64,000 nt of DNA, taken from NCBI GenBank assembly GCA_964565925.1, contig CAZMGV010000001.1, positions 434,001-498,000 on the forward strand, in the 5' to 3' direction. A program made the translations under genes and the position numbers. The notes beneath the pieces are model-generated. The model saw only the letters and a list, made by a program, of their open reading frames with translations. It had not been told where the DNA came from and did not search any database. The DNA is from CAZMGV01 sp964565925 (GTDB lineage: Bacteria; JAGRBM01; JAHCIT01). Below are positions 36,374 to 45,523 of this stretch, one piece after another (positions within the stretch are counted from its first letter, which is position 1; every line of letters begins with the position of its first letter).

Positions 36374-37234
36374 ATGCCGAACCCCGACAAACATACGGAC
36401 TGGCGCTCCGAGCTGGTGAAGATCGGGTTCCCCAAATCTCCGCTCAACGACCTGTATGCCTATCTGTTCCGCACACCGTTCCGGGTGCTGCTCACCGTGT
36501 TCGTCGCCGTTTATCTCGCGCTCAACCTGCTGTTCACCGGCGCGTATCTCGCCTGCGGCGACTGCATCCGCAATGCCGGCAGCGGCTCGTTCGCCGACGC
36601 CTTCTTCTTCAGCATCGAGACCTTCTCGACCATCGGCTTTGGCGACATGTATCCCGCCACCACCGCCGGACGGACGATTGTCGCCATTGAAACCATCACC
36701 GGACTCATCACGATCGCCGTGTTAACCGGCATCCTCTTTTCCAAGTTCTCCCGCCCCACGTCGCGGGTGCTGTTCAGCCGGTGCGTGGTCATCACGACGC
36801 ACGACGGGGTGCCGAGCCTGATCTTCCGGATCATGAACATCCGCGGCAACGACATCGTCGAGGCCGGCGTGAGCGTCGTCATCTCGAAACTCGACACGCT
36901 CGCCGAGGGCGGAACCTTCCGCCATATGCACGACCTGAAACTCAGGCGCAGTTCGTCGCCGCTGTTCCAGCTCGGCTGGACGATCATTCACACCATCGAC
37001 GAGACGAGCCCCCTCTGGGGCGAAACGGCCGAGACGCTGAAGGCGAAAGACGCCAGCATGAACGTGAGCCTGACGGGAATCGACGAAACCTTCTCCCAGA
37101 CGATCCATGCCTTCCACGAGTATTCCGACGACGAATTCCTCTGGGGCCGGAGCTTTGCGGACATCATCACGACGCTGCCCGACGGCCGCACCCAGCTCGA
37201 TATCACGAAGTTTCACGAGACGGTGGAAGGGTGA
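36374..37234 (+). CDS. Inward-rectifier-type potassium channel (KirBac-like)
   Basis: This 286-residue protein has the KirBac layout: an N-terminal slide helix, an outer helix (36-60), a pore helix and selectivity filter TIGFGD (86-91), an inner helix (about 100-125), and a cytoplasmic Ig-like domain with KLRRSSSPLFQLGWTIIHTIDETSPLWGETAE. The filter reads GFG instead of the common GYG. It should pass potassium across the inner membrane and be gated from the inside. It starts six bases after metH, but a functional link is not obvious. Confidence 0.9.
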   Translation: MPNPDKHTDWRSELVKIGFPKSPLNDLYAYLFRTPFRVLLTVFVAVYLALNLLFTGAYLACGDCIRNAGSGSFADAFFFSIETFSTIGFGDMYPATTAGRTIVAIETITGLITIAVLTGILFSKFSRPTSRVLFSRCVVITTHDGVPSLIFRIMNIRGNDIVEAGVSVVISKLDTLAEGGTFRHMHDLKLRRSSSPLFQLGWTIIHTIDETSPLWGETAETLKAKDASMNVSLTGIDETFSQTIHAFHEYSDDEFLWGRSFADIITTLPDGRTQLDITKFHETVEG

Positions 37235-37270
37235 TTTCGCATCGGGCCGAACTCTGATATACTGGGAACC

Positions 37271-37510
37271 GTGAAAACCCTGACCTTCAAGATCGTCATC
37301 GAGAAAGAGCCCGAAGACGAAGGCTACTACGCCTACGTGCCCGCACTGCCCGGCTGCTTCAGCAACGGGAAAACGGTGGAAGAGGCAAGGACACACATTG
37401 GCACAGCGATTAAGCTCCATTTGGAAGCGCTGACGGCTCGCGGGGAACAGATTCCAGCGACTCAGCCGAGCATCCAAATAGAAGATATTTCAGTAATATC
37501 ACCTATTTGA
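37271..37510 (+). CDS. hicB: HicB-family antitoxin
   Basis: The 79-residue protein shows the HicB partial RNase-H-like fold: YYAYVPALPGCFSNGKTVEEARTHIGTAIKLHLEAL. No DNA-binding domain is fused after it, so any autoregulation would be weak or need the toxin. The start is GTG at 37271. It precedes the HicA-like gene in the reversed antitoxin-first order, with a 140-base gap. Confidence 0.85.
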   Translation: MKTLTFKIVIEKEPEDEGYYAYVPALPGCFSNGKTVEEARTHIGTAIKLHLEALTARGEQIPATQPSIQIEDISVISPI

Positions 37511-37650
37511 GTATCTCCCCACGCCTATCACTCCATTTTAATGATTTCACAGAAATAACTTCTTCTGGACAGGTTATCCCCATCCTATCTGCAACCCGCA
37601 AAGCCCGCTTCCGTCAGAATGGTTATAGGGGCTGATTAGGAGACTCCACT

Positions 37651-37878
37651 GTGAGTCGAATGCCGCAGATAACCGCGAAAGAACTTCTACGGTTTCTAAA
37701 ATCCCAGGGATTTCGCGAGGACCGTCAGGCGGGAAGCCATCTCGTGTTGATTCATCCAGATAGTGGAATTCAGCTGACAATTCCCATGCACTTCGGAACT
37801 GACCTCGGCCGGGGCCTCGCTGTCCGTATCCTCAAAGATGCTGGATTCAGCGTCGACGACTACCTGCGGCTCCGCTAG
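37651..37878 (+). CDS. hicA: HicA-family mRNA interferase toxin
   Basis: The 75-residue protein has the HicA double-stranded-RNA-binding-like fold: TAKELLRFLKSQGF, the catalytic-type histidine H30 in AGSHLVLIHPD, and TDLGRGLAVRILKDAG. It should cleave mRNA when not bound by HicB. The start is GTG at 37651. The gap before it is AT-richer than the flanks. The end overlaps the longer reading frame of the following amidohydrolase gene, whose true start is later. Confidence 0.87.
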   Translation: MSRMPQITAKELLRFLKSQGFREDRQAGSHLVLIHPDSGIQLTIPMHFGTDLGRGLAVRILKDAGFSVDDYLRLR

Positions 37879-37954
37879 GGCACCCGTCCCGCCTCTTGCT
37901 CCGGCTCTATGCGGGAGCCATCTTTCCGGTCGATCAACTCAACTGGAGCCAGCC

Positions 37955-39670
37955 ATGTCAGCCGATCTCGTCATCCGTAACGGAACCCTTTTCGACGGCA
38001 CCGGAGCACCGGGCCGGGTGGCGGATATCGCCTTCAAGGCCGGCCGGGTGGCCGAGACCGGCCAAAAGCTCGCCATCAAGGGGACGACCGAGATCGACGC
38101 GTCGGGCTGCTGGGTGACGCCGGGTTTTATCGACGTCCACACGCACTATGACGCTGAAGTGGAAGCCCTGCCGGGACTCGAAGAGTCGGTGCGCCACGGC
38201 GTCACGACGATGATCTTCGGCAACTGCTCGCTGTCGGCGGCGCTGGGCTCGGAGGCGGAAATCCTGGACCTCTTCTGCCGCGTCGAGAGCCTGCCCCGTG
38301 ACCTCATGTCGAAATGGATGACCGGCCGGGTCACCTGGAAATCGGTCGGCGAGTATTACGACCACCTGGACAAGCTGCCGCTCGGGCCCAACGTGGCGAC
38401 GTTCCTTGGACATTCGAACGTCAGGATCGCCGCCATGGGGCTCGACCGGAGCCTGAAAGTGCCCAAGGCGAGCCGCGACGAAATCACCCGCATGAAGAAG
38501 ATCGTCGCTGAAGCGATGGAGGCCGGATACCTGGGCCTCTCGGTGGACATGCTCCCGTGGCACCGCATGGACGGCGACGCCTACCGGGGGATTTCGGTTC
38601 CGTCGCAGCAGGCGGACGTGAGCGAATACCGCGCGCTGGCCGAAGTGGTCCGCAAGGCCGGGCGCATCCTCCAGGCGACTCCCAACGCGCTCATGAAGAA
38701 GACCGTCGTCGATATTATCCGGATGTCGATAGGGATCGGCCGCCGGCCGCTCAAGGCGACGATGATCGCCGCCATGGACGTCAAAACCAACCGCAACATC
38801 TGGAAGCTGGCCACCACGATGGCCCGCACCGCGAACACACTGCTGAACGCCGACTTCAAGTGGCAGGCGCTCGCGGACCCGTTCACCAACTACTGCGACG
38901 GCGTGAACACGCCGCTGTTCGAGGAGTTCCCGGCCGGGGTGGAACTGATCAGCGCGTCCCCTGAGGGCCGCCGGGCGCTGCTCCACAGCCACCAGTTCCG
39001 CCAGCAGTTCACCCATGAGTGGAACGACAGCAGACAGAAGGTGTTTCACCGCAACTTCGCCGAGATGTACGTGGTGTCGTCGCCCGATCCGAAACACAAA
39101 GGGAAGTCGGTCGCTGACATTGCAAAAGACCGCCGCCAGGGCGCGCTCGAATGTTTCCTCGACCTCATCGCCGAGCACGACAGCGCGTTCCGCTGGAAGA
39201 CGGTGGTCTCGAACGACCGGGACGAGATCCGCGCGAAGCTGCTCGCCCACCCGGACACGATCCCGGGCTTCAACGATTCGGGCGCCCACAACCGGAACAT
39301 GGCGTTCCAGGACGGCGCGCTCCGCACGCTTCAGCAGGCGCTGGAGCTGCCGGAAATCCTGCCGGTCGAGACCGCCGTCCGCAAACTCACCAAAGAGACC
39401 GCCGACTGGATGGGCATAGATACCGGTTCGCTCGTGACGGGCTCGGCCGCCGACGCGGTGGTGATCGATCCGGCAAAGCTGAAGTCATGGAAATCCGAGG
39501 CGGTCGAGTTCAACGACCCCAAACTGGGCGGCGCCATGCGGATGGTGAAACGGTCCGAAGGCGTTGTCAGGAATGTAGTGATCGGCGGCAAGATCGCGTT
39601 CGAACGCGGCCAGTTCGTCAAAACCTACGGCGAACAGAAGTTCGGCCGTCTGCTCAGGGCTTTGAAGTAG
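37955..39670 (+). CDS. D-aminoacylase / N-acyl-D-amino-acid deacylase-like amidohydrolase
   Basis: The 571-residue amidohydrolase opens with DLVIRNGTLFDGTGAPGR, a typical composite-domain start, then has the metal motif GFIDVHTHYDAEV, FGNCSLS (equivalent to the NCG of D-aminoacylases), the conserved region SAFRWKTVVSN, FNDSGAHNRNMA and the C-terminal GVVRNVVIGGKIAF. It should hydrolyse N-acylated amino acids or a cyclic amide. ATG at 37955 is chosen because it has a GGAG site and starts the family N-terminus; the open frame is longer upstream but overlaps hicA. Confidence 0.86.
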   Translation: MSADLVIRNGTLFDGTGAPGRVADIAFKAGRVAETGQKLAIKGTTEIDASGCWVTPGFIDVHTHYDAEVEALPGLEESVRHGVTTMIFGNCSLSAALGSEAEILDLFCRVESLPRDLMSKWMTGRVTWKSVGEYYDHLDKLPLGPNVATFLGHSNVRIAAMGLDRSLKVPKASRDEITRMKKIVAEAMEAGYLGLSVDMLPWHRMDGDAYRGISVPSQQADVSEYRALAEVVRKAGRILQATPNALMKKTVVDIIRMSIGIGRRPLKATMIAAMDVKTNRNIWKLATTMARTANTLLNADFKWQALADPFTNYCDGVNTPLFEEFPAGVELISASPEGRRALLHSHQFRQQFTHEWNDSRQKVFHRNFAEMYVVSSPDPKHKGKSVADIAKDRRQGALECFLDLIAEHDSAFRWKTVVSNDRDEIRAKLLAHPDTIPGFNDSGAHNRNMAFQDGALRTLQQALELPEILPVETAVRKLTKETADWMGIDTGSLVTGSAADAVVIDPAKLKSWKSEAVEFNDPKLGGAMRMVKRSEGVVRNVVIGGKIAFERGQFVKTYGEQKFGRLLRALK

Positions 39671-39677
39671 AATCACC

Positions 39678-39800
39678 CCGCTCCGGCGGAGCGACCCTCT
39701 CTACCATGTAGAGAGGGTGGGCCTTAAGTAATCTGCAATAGCTGCAAGTTCCCCTCTCTGCGTGACAGAGAGGGGTGGCGCGTCAGCGCCGGGGCGAGTG
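39678..39800. repeat. Hairpin-rich intergenic repeat of the CCCTCTCT family
   Basis: Four hairpins occur in 120 bases between the amidohydrolase and transaldolase genes: GCTCCG-g-CGGAGC, ACCCTCTCTAC-cat-GTAGAGAGGGT (39694-39718), CCCCTCTCTG-cgtga-CAGAGAGGGG (39751-39775) and TGGCGC-gtca-GCGCCG. The middle two share CCCTCTCT/AGAGAGGG with the cruciform at 14908-14979, so these are members of one dispersed repeat family. They may also serve as terminators for the converging genes. Confidence 0.75.
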
Positions 39801-40445
39801 TCACTTCGGGGTTTTCTTGGCGTCTTCCAGGAACTGCTTGAGGCCCGCATCGGTGAGCGGGTGCTTGATGAGCTGCTTGATCACCTTCAGCGGGCAGGTG
39901 GCGACGTCCGCCCCGGCCATGGCCGACTGCACCACATGAATGGGGTGACGGATCGACGCGGCCAGGATCTGCGTCTCGAACCCGTAGTTGTCGTAGATCG
40001 CCCGGATCTGGCCGATCAGCTCCATGCCGTCCTGCGACACGTCGTCCAGACGGCCGATGAACGGGCTGATATAGGTCGCGCCGACTTTCGCGGCGAGCAG
40101 CGCCTGCGTCGGCGAGAAGCAGAGCGTGACGTTGGTCTTGATGCCCTCGGCGGTGAAGATTTTCGTCGTCTTGATGCCGTCCTCGATCAGCGGGACCTTC
40201 ACGACGATGTTCTTGTGGATCTTCGCCAGTTCGCGGCCTTCCTTGAGAATCCCGTCCTTGTCCACCGCGGTGACTTCCGCCGAGATCGGGCCGTCCACGA
40301 TCTTCACGATGTCGTGGATCACGTCCAGGAACTTGCGGCCCGTCTTGGCGATCAGCGACGGGTTCGTCGTCACTCCGTCCAGCACGCCGAAGTCGTTGGC
40401 GTCCTTGATCTCGGCGATGTCGGCGGTGTCCACGAAAAATTTCAC
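39801..40445 (-). CDS. tal: Transaldolase (TalC/FSA-like)
   Basis: The 214-residue protein belongs to the short transaldolase/fructose-6-phosphate aldolase group. It shows KFFVDTADIAEIK, GVTTNPSLIAK, EVTAVD, the Schiff-base lysine in VVKVPL, TNVTLCFSPTQALLAAKVGATYISPFIGRLDD and ILAASIRHPIHVV. Whether it is a transaldolase or an aldolase depends on a few side chains that I cannot judge here. The start ATG is at 40445. Confidence 0.9.
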   Translation of the reverse strand: MKFFVDTADIAEIKDANDFGVLDGVTTNPSLIAKTGRKFLDVIHDIVKIVDGPISAEVTAVDKDGILKEGRELAKIHKNIVVKVPLIEDGIKTTKIFTAEGIKTNVTLCFSPTQALLAAKVGATYISPFIGRLDDVSQDGMELIGQIRAIYDNYGFETQILAASIRHPIHVVQSAMAGADVATCPLKVIKQLIKHPLTDAGLKQFLEDAKKTPK

Positions 40446-40523
40446 GTCAGGCTCTCCCCTTCGAAAACGGAATCAGGTGCAGGGATGCTACGAAGCGGCC
40501 GGTAGCGCCGCAAGCGGTCAGGG

Positions 40524-41570
40524 CTATTTTTTTGGAGATTCGGGAGGCGGGTTATCCACAGACGCAGGGTCTGCGGCGGATGAACCGGCGACCGGTGCGC
40601 CGTCCACCGTGATCTGGGCCGGCCGGTACTGGAACGACGCGCTCAGGCCCATCAGCACCGACATCGCGAAGTCGTTGGCCCCGTCCTTCGCCAGCAGGCC
40701 GGTCCCCGGCTGGAACATGCGGGCCAGATCCGTGTCCAGCTGCTTCAGCACATCCTGCCGCTGGCATCTAGCGGCACCAACCAGCGCGTTGGCCACACGG
40801 AGATGCAGTTCCGAATCGGTGACGACGGAGATCACACACGGATGCAGGCTGCCTCCCGAACGCGCCAGCTTGCGAAGCTCTGAAAACAGCGGAGCCAGGG
40901 AATCCAGTGTTTCATAGCCTTCACTGCTGCGGCCCGCATACGACGTGGCCATCCGCCCCAGCCGGTGGAACAGCCTCGACCCGATCGGCGAACTCCAGGC
41001 GGAGCGTTCCAGAGGGGCCGGCGCCGGGCCGAGATCGTCGTCCCGGATCACCAGCACCCAGTCGAAGGGTTTTCCGGTCCTGAGCTGCGCGAGCACCCGC
41101 TCCAGAGACAGCCGCAGGTTGTATCCGGGCACTCCGGCATTATGGACCCGGTACGGTTCCTTGTAGCGGTTGCGGTAGACCCGCTCGAACTCCACCTCGA
41201 ACGTCTCGTCCGCTTCAAGCCCCTCACCGGTCACGAACTCGTCGCCGAACACATACATCTCGTAGGGCGACGCCGTATCCACGTCGCTCGGGCTGACGCG
41301 GAAGCCGCGGGAATCGGTCAGGAGGCGCACCGGTCTGGCCGGTGCCGAGTAGCCCGAGAACACCGTGTCCAGTCCGGGCCTGAGCCGGTAGAGATATTTC
41401 TCGCCCGGTGCGGGTTCGAGGATCGGCTGTCCGGGCAGCGGAGCGATTCCGATTCCGGCGAGAAGTTCGAAGGCAGCCAGCGCGGCCACGGCGGCAGCGG
41501 CAATCAGCGCCGGGCGGCGGATTCGTTTCCGGCCGGACGCATCTGCGGACCCATCCGCCGGCGCGTTCAG
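40524..41570 (-). CDS. Membrane-anchored SGNH-hydrolase-like protein with altered catalytic serine
   Basis: The protein has a short basic leader, one membrane helix (about 20-40) and a region like SGNH/GDSL hydrolases: LTDSRGFRVSPSD, YVFGDEFVTGEGLEADETFEVEFE and VHNAGVPGYN. The catalytic block reads GDE where the family has GDS, so the nucleophile seems lost. The reading frame has no ATG, GTG or TTG before the helix; the most natural start is CTG at 41570, with a GGGGG site, overlapping the mnmG stop (CTGA). This start is unusual. It may be a non-catalytic polysaccharide-modification relative. Confidence 0.65.
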   Translation of the reverse strand: MNAPADGSADASGRKRIRRPALIAAAAVAALAAFELLAGIGIAPLPGQPILEPAPGEKYLYRLRPGLDTVFSGYSAPARPVRLLTDSRGFRVSPSDVDTASPYEMYVFGDEFVTGEGLEADETFEVEFERVYRNRYKEPYRVHNAGVPGYNLRLSLERVLAQLRTGKPFDWVLVIRDDDLGPAPAPLERSAWSSPIGSRLFHRLGRMATSYAGRSSEGYETLDSLAPLFSELRKLARSGGSLHPCVISVVTDSELHLRVANALVGAARCQRQDVLKQLDTDLARMFQPGTGLLAKDGANDFAMSVLMGLSASFQYRPAQITVDGAPVAGSSAADPASVDNPPPESPKK

Positions 41571-43456
41571 CGGAGCGCCCCCTGCTGGTGCAGGTGAACC
41601 ATGAGCACGCTGATCGCCGCCGGGGTGACGCCCGAGATGCGGCTTGCCTGGCCGAGCGAACGCGGGCGGATCTTTTCCAGTTTCTGGCGGACTTCCGTCG
41701 AAAGCCCGCGGACGGCGCCGTAGTCGACGGTCGCCGGGATCTCGGAATCCTCGTAGCGGCGGGACTTCTCGATCTGCTCTTCCTGCAGTTTCAGGTAGCC
41801 GCAGTAGGTGGCTTCCACTTCCAGCTCGATCTCCACCCAGCGGCGGTCCCTCTCCGACAGCGTGCCCAGCGCGTCCTCGAAATCCTCCACGAGCGAGGTC
41901 GCCCGCCGGTAGTTGAACTCGTCGCGCCGCAGGATGTCCCACAGGGACTGAGGCTTGCGGATTTCGGCCGCCCCCAGCTCAAGGAACTTCTGCCGGATCT
42001 TCTCGCTCGGCGTGACCGTCGTGGAACGCAGCCGCTCCGCTTCGCGCTCCATCGCGCCGCGCTTGCGCAGAAACCGGTTGTACTGCGAGTCATGCACCGT
42101 GCCCACGCTGCGGCCTGTTTCGGTGAGGCGCAGCTCGGCGTTGTCTTCGCGCAGCAGCAGCCGGTATTCGGCCCGCGACGTGAACATCCGGTAGGGCTCG
42201 TCGACGCCCTTGGTGACAAGGTCGTCCGCCATGACGCCCAGATACGCCTCGTCGCGGCGGAGCACCAGCGGCGGTTCGCCTTTGACGTACAGCCCGGCGT
42301 TGATACCGGCCATGATCCCCTGCCCGCCCGCTTCCTCATAACCCGACGTGCCGTTGATCTGCCCGGCGTGGAACAGGCCCGGGACCTTCTTCACCTCGTA
42401 GGTGGATTTCAGTTCCGTGGGCGGCACGTAGTCGTATTCGACCGCGTAGCCCCACCGGACGACCTCGACCTTTTCGAGGCCCGGGATCGTCCGCAGGAAC
42501 TTCAGCTGCGTCTCGGCGGGCAGCGACGTGGAGAGGCCGTTGGGATAAATCTCGATCGTGTCCAGACCGTCCGGCTCCAGGAAGATCTGGTGGCGGTCCT
42601 TGTCCCTGAACCGCACCACCTTGTCCTCGATCGACGGGCAGTAGCGGGGCCCCACGCCCTTGATCACGCCGGTAAAGAGCGGCGATTCGTCGAGACCTGC
42701 GAGGATGGAGTCGTGCGTCTCCCTGTTCGTGTAGGTCACGTAACAGGGGAGCTGTTCGCGGTCGATCCGTTCCGTTTCGTACGAGAACGGCATCGGCGGC
42801 GTGTCGCCGTCCTGGCGTTCCAGAACCGAGTAGTCGATGGTGCGGGTATCGAGTCTGGGGCAGGTGCCGGTCTTGAGGCGCCCGACCGGGAGGCCCAGGT
42901 CGCGCAGCGAATCGGACAGCGTCCGGCAGGCCGTGTCGCCCACGCGGCCGCCGTCGGTCTGGTGGCGCCCGGTATGCATGAGACCGTTCAGAAAAGTCCC
43001 GGTCGTGATGATCACGGCCCGCGAACTGAACCGATCGCCCGCTTCAGTTTCGATTCCGCCCGCCCGCCCGCCGTCGGTAAGGATCCGCCGGACCATCCCT
43101 TCGTGAACCGTGACGCCCGGTTCGGTAGTGAGCCGCCTGGTCATCTCGGCGTTGTACAGCTTGCGGCAGCACTGGGTGCGGGAACCCCAGACCGCCGGGC
43201 CCTTCGAGAGGTTCAGGGTGCGGAACTGGATACCGGCAGCGTCGGTGGCCTTCGCCATTTCGCCGCCCAGCGCGTCGATCTCCTTGACAAGATTTCCCTT
43301 GCCGAGACCTCCGATCGCCGGGTTGCAGCTCATGAGACCGATCCGGTCGGCACGCGACGTCACGACGAGAACGCGCAACCCCATCCGGGCCGGAGCCAGA
43401 GCCGCTTCGATACCGGCATGCCCGGCTCCCACTACAATGACGTCGTAACTGCTCAT
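41567..43456 (-). CDS. mnmG: tRNA uridine-5-carboxymethylaminomethyl modification enzyme MnmG
   Basis: The 629-residue FAD enzyme makes the cmnm5U34 wobble modification with MnmE. The FAD motif is VIVVGAGHAGIEAAL, followed by SCNPAIGGLGKGNLVKEIDALGG, GTFLNGLMHTGR, the RYCPSIEDKVVRF region, SGYEEAGGQGIMAGINAGL and FTSRAEYRLLLREDNA, with the helical C-terminal domain ending in HQQGALR. It is full length. The downstream gene overlaps its stop codon. About 240 bases upstream hold no gene. Confidence 0.97.
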   Translation of the reverse strand: MSSYDVIVVGAGHAGIEAALAPARMGLRVLVVTSRADRIGLMSCNPAIGGLGKGNLVKEIDALGGEMAKATDAAGIQFRTLNLSKGPAVWGSRTQCCRKLYNAEMTRRLTTEPGVTVHEGMVRRILTDGGRAGGIETEAGDRFSSRAVIITTGTFLNGLMHTGRHQTDGGRVGDTACRTLSDSLRDLGLPVGRLKTGTCPRLDTRTIDYSVLERQDGDTPPMPFSYETERIDREQLPCYVTYTNRETHDSILAGLDESPLFTGVIKGVGPRYCPSIEDKVVRFRDKDRHQIFLEPDGLDTIEIYPNGLSTSLPAETQLKFLRTIPGLEKVEVVRWGYAVEYDYVPPTELKSTYEVKKVPGLFHAGQINGTSGYEEAGGQGIMAGINAGLYVKGEPPLVLRRDEAYLGVMADDLVTKGVDEPYRMFTSRAEYRLLLREDNAELRLTETGRSVGTVHDSQYNRFLRKRGAMEREAERLRSTTVTPSEKIRQKFLELGAAEIRKPQSLWDILRRDEFNYRRATSLVEDFEDALGTLSERDRRWVEIELEVEATYCGYLKLQEEQIEKSRRYEDSEIPATVDYGAVRGLSTEVRQKLEKIRPRSLGQASRISGVTPAAISVLMVHLHQQGALR

Positions 43457-43697
43457 TAAAATTCAGGTTTCCCGTTTCAGGGACGGTTCCTATGCGCTGC
43501 CGGGACCCGTTGCAAAGGGGCACCGGGGAACCTCCAGTAGTTCACCGGTCGGCCCTTCCGGGTCAAGTCCGAAACCGGCCTTGACAGGAGGGGGGCGGAA
43601 CCCTTAAGGAACCCCCGCAAACCGGGGTATTTTCTAAAGAATCCCACCCCCGGCGGCCACCCCGGACCCGTTCCGGCAGGCCACGAGCGAGGCAGCC

Positions 43698-44492
43698 ATT
43701 TCTACGGAACTGATAAAGAATCTTCTCAACCTGGCCCGCTTCGACGACGAGATCGTGGGCCTGGAGAAAACCCTCAAGGAAAGCCCCAGGAAACTCGATG
43801 AGTTCGAGACCCAGATCCGCACCCACGGCCAGGGCGCCGACACGCTGCGCCGCCGCAAGGATTCCCTCCAGAAGAACCGCGAGCAGAAGATACAGTTTCT
43901 CCATGCCGAACGCGACAACCTGAAGCGCATCGAGGCCAAGCAGCTTGCCATCAAGACCGAGCGCGAGCAGCAGGCCGTGATGAAGGAACTCGACAACTCC
44001 AAGCGGATGATCGACACCGTCAGCGACGAGATCAAGAAGCTCGAAGTCGATATCGGCATCCAGACTTCCGACCTCGAGAAGCTCGAAGCGGCCATGAACA
44101 CGGCCCGCGAACAGCTGACCCCGCAGATCGAGGCGATCAACAAGGCCGCCGAAGAAGCGAAGAAACAGCTCGACTCCATGTTCGCGGCCCGCAACGAACT
44201 GATCAAGAAGGTCGACGACCGCTGGTACCGCATCTACGAACGCGTCCGCACTGTGAAGGGCCGCGGTATCGTTCCGGTCGAATACGCCCCGGGCGCCAAG
44301 AAGTCCGCCCGCTGCACCGGCTGCAACATGACCGTGCAGATGCAGCGCGTGAACCAGGTGCTGAAGAAGCAGGAACTGCAGACCTGCGACTACTGCGGCC
44401 GCATCCTCTACTGGGCCGCGCCGCCCGATGAAGTCGAGGAGACCGAGGCCGAGGCGAAGCCCAAATCGAAGGCCAAGGCCAAGGGCGCCTGA
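43698..44492 (+). CDS. C4-type zinc-ribbon coiled-coil protein (DUF164/CT398-like) with probable ATT start
   Basis: The protein has a long helical coiled coil (about residues 1-190) and a C-terminal zinc ribbon with paired cysteines, ARCTGCNM and QTCDYCGR. The usual family N-terminus, a leucine-rich ELIKNLLNLARFDDEIVGLEK stretch, lies upstream of the first GTG (43755), so that GTG truncates the protein. The only start in place is ATT at 43698, preceded by GCGAGG at the right distance; no ATG, GTG or TTG occurs before it in frame. ATT starts are rare. The family's function is unknown, and it often lies beside cell-envelope or replication genes. Confidence 0.82.
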   Translation: MSTELIKNLLNLARFDDEIVGLEKTLKESPRKLDEFETQIRTHGQGADTLRRRKDSLQKNREQKIQFLHAERDNLKRIEAKQLAIKTEREQQAVMKELDNSKRMIDTVSDEIKKLEVDIGIQTSDLEKLEAAMNTAREQLTPQIEAINKAAEEAKKQLDSMFAARNELIKKVDDRWYRIYERVRTVKGRGIVPVEYAPGAKKSARCTGCNMTVQMQRVNQVLKKQELQTCDYCGRILYWAAPPDEVEETEAEAKPKSKAKAKGA

Positions 44493-44528
44493 TTCTCCGG
44501 TCCCGCCGGAAAGAACCCCACAAACGAC

Positions 44529-45509
44529 GTGCCCGCAGACAAGCCCAGAGCCGGCCTGCTGATCAACCCCAACGCCCGCGGCAACCGCAAGCGTCCGGGG
44601 CTGGAACGCCGCGCGCGCAAGATTCTCGGCGACGACCTCTGCATCATCCGCACCACCCGCGACGTCAGCGAAATCGACAACGTCATCCGCGAATTCATCG
44701 ACGAGGGCGTGACCGAACTGGCCGTCTCGGGCGGGGACGGAGCCATCCACTACCTGTTCGGCCGGTGGCTGGAACTGCACGGCCGTGACAAGCGGATTCC
44801 GCCGCTGCTTGTGCTGGGCGACGGCGGCATGAACATGCTCTACAACGACGTGGAGATGACCGGCTCGCCGGAAGATATACTCGCCCGGTGGGGAAAGGCG
44901 CTCCGGAAGAACCGGCCAATGAAACGCGCCACGCGCAGCCTCATCAAGGTCGAATTCGAGGCCCGTGCGCCGCTCTACTGCTTCACCTTCACCGACGGGT
45001 TCATCGCCAAATTCGTGAAGAAGTATCTTGAGACCGACGGCGGCCCGGTCGAAACCGTCTCGATGATCCTCAAGTTCGTCCAGGAAGCGGTCAGCAACCC
45101 CGACGAATCCTACCGGAACTGGTACTGGCCGCTCGATGCCGTCTATAAAATCGGCGGCGTCGAACAGCCCGTCACCGGCCAGACCTTCTGCGTCGCCTCG
45201 ACCATCCAGCGGCTCATCCTGGGCTTCCAGCTGTTCGAGCACGCCCCGGTCACCGCCAGCCACATGGGATTCATGACCTACTGGACGAAGAACCTGAACA
45301 AGACGGCGGCCTCGCTGCCGCTCGTGTTCTGGGGCAAGGGGCGGCTGCGCGGCTGGAACGACGAGGTGAAGCTCCAGCAGTTCGGGCCGACCGAAGTCAC
45401 CATCGAGAAGTGCGGATTCACCGTGATCGACGGTGAACCGTACGAACAGGCGGCACCGCTTAACTGCAGGTTGTCGCTGGGCCCCGTGGTGGAAGTCACG
45501 GTGGTGTGA
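44529..45509 (+). CDS. Diacylglycerol/lipid-kinase-like (DAGK catalytic domain) protein
   Basis: The 326-residue protein starts GLLINPNARGNRKR, a nucleotide-binding turn common to DAGK-type kinases, followed by AVSGGDGAIHYLFGRW (GGDG) and LLVLGDGGMNMLYND in the place of the GT-N motif. It therefore resembles YegS/DagK-like lipid kinases, with GTxN altered to GGMN. Residues beyond 180 (TFCVASTIQRLILGF, ASHMGFMTYWTK) form the second lobe. It would phosphorylate a lipid alcohol at the membrane. The start is GTG at 44529, 36 bases after the zinc-ribbon gene. Confidence 0.78.
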   Translation: MPADKPRAGLLINPNARGNRKRPGLERRARKILGDDLCIIRTTRDVSEIDNVIREFIDEGVTELAVSGGDGAIHYLFGRWLELHGRDKRIPPLLVLGDGGMNMLYNDVEMTGSPEDILARWGKALRKNRPMKRATRSLIKVEFEARAPLYCFTFTDGFIAKFVKKYLETDGGPVETVSMILKFVQEAVSNPDESYRNWYWPLDAVYKIGGVEQPVTGQTFCVASTIQRLILGFQLFEHAPVTASHMGFMTYWTKNLNKTAASLPLVFWGKGRLRGWNDEVKLQQFGPTEVTIEKCGFTVIDGEPYEQAAPLNCRLSLGPVVEVTVV

Positions 45510-45523
45510 GTTAATCTCCCGCG

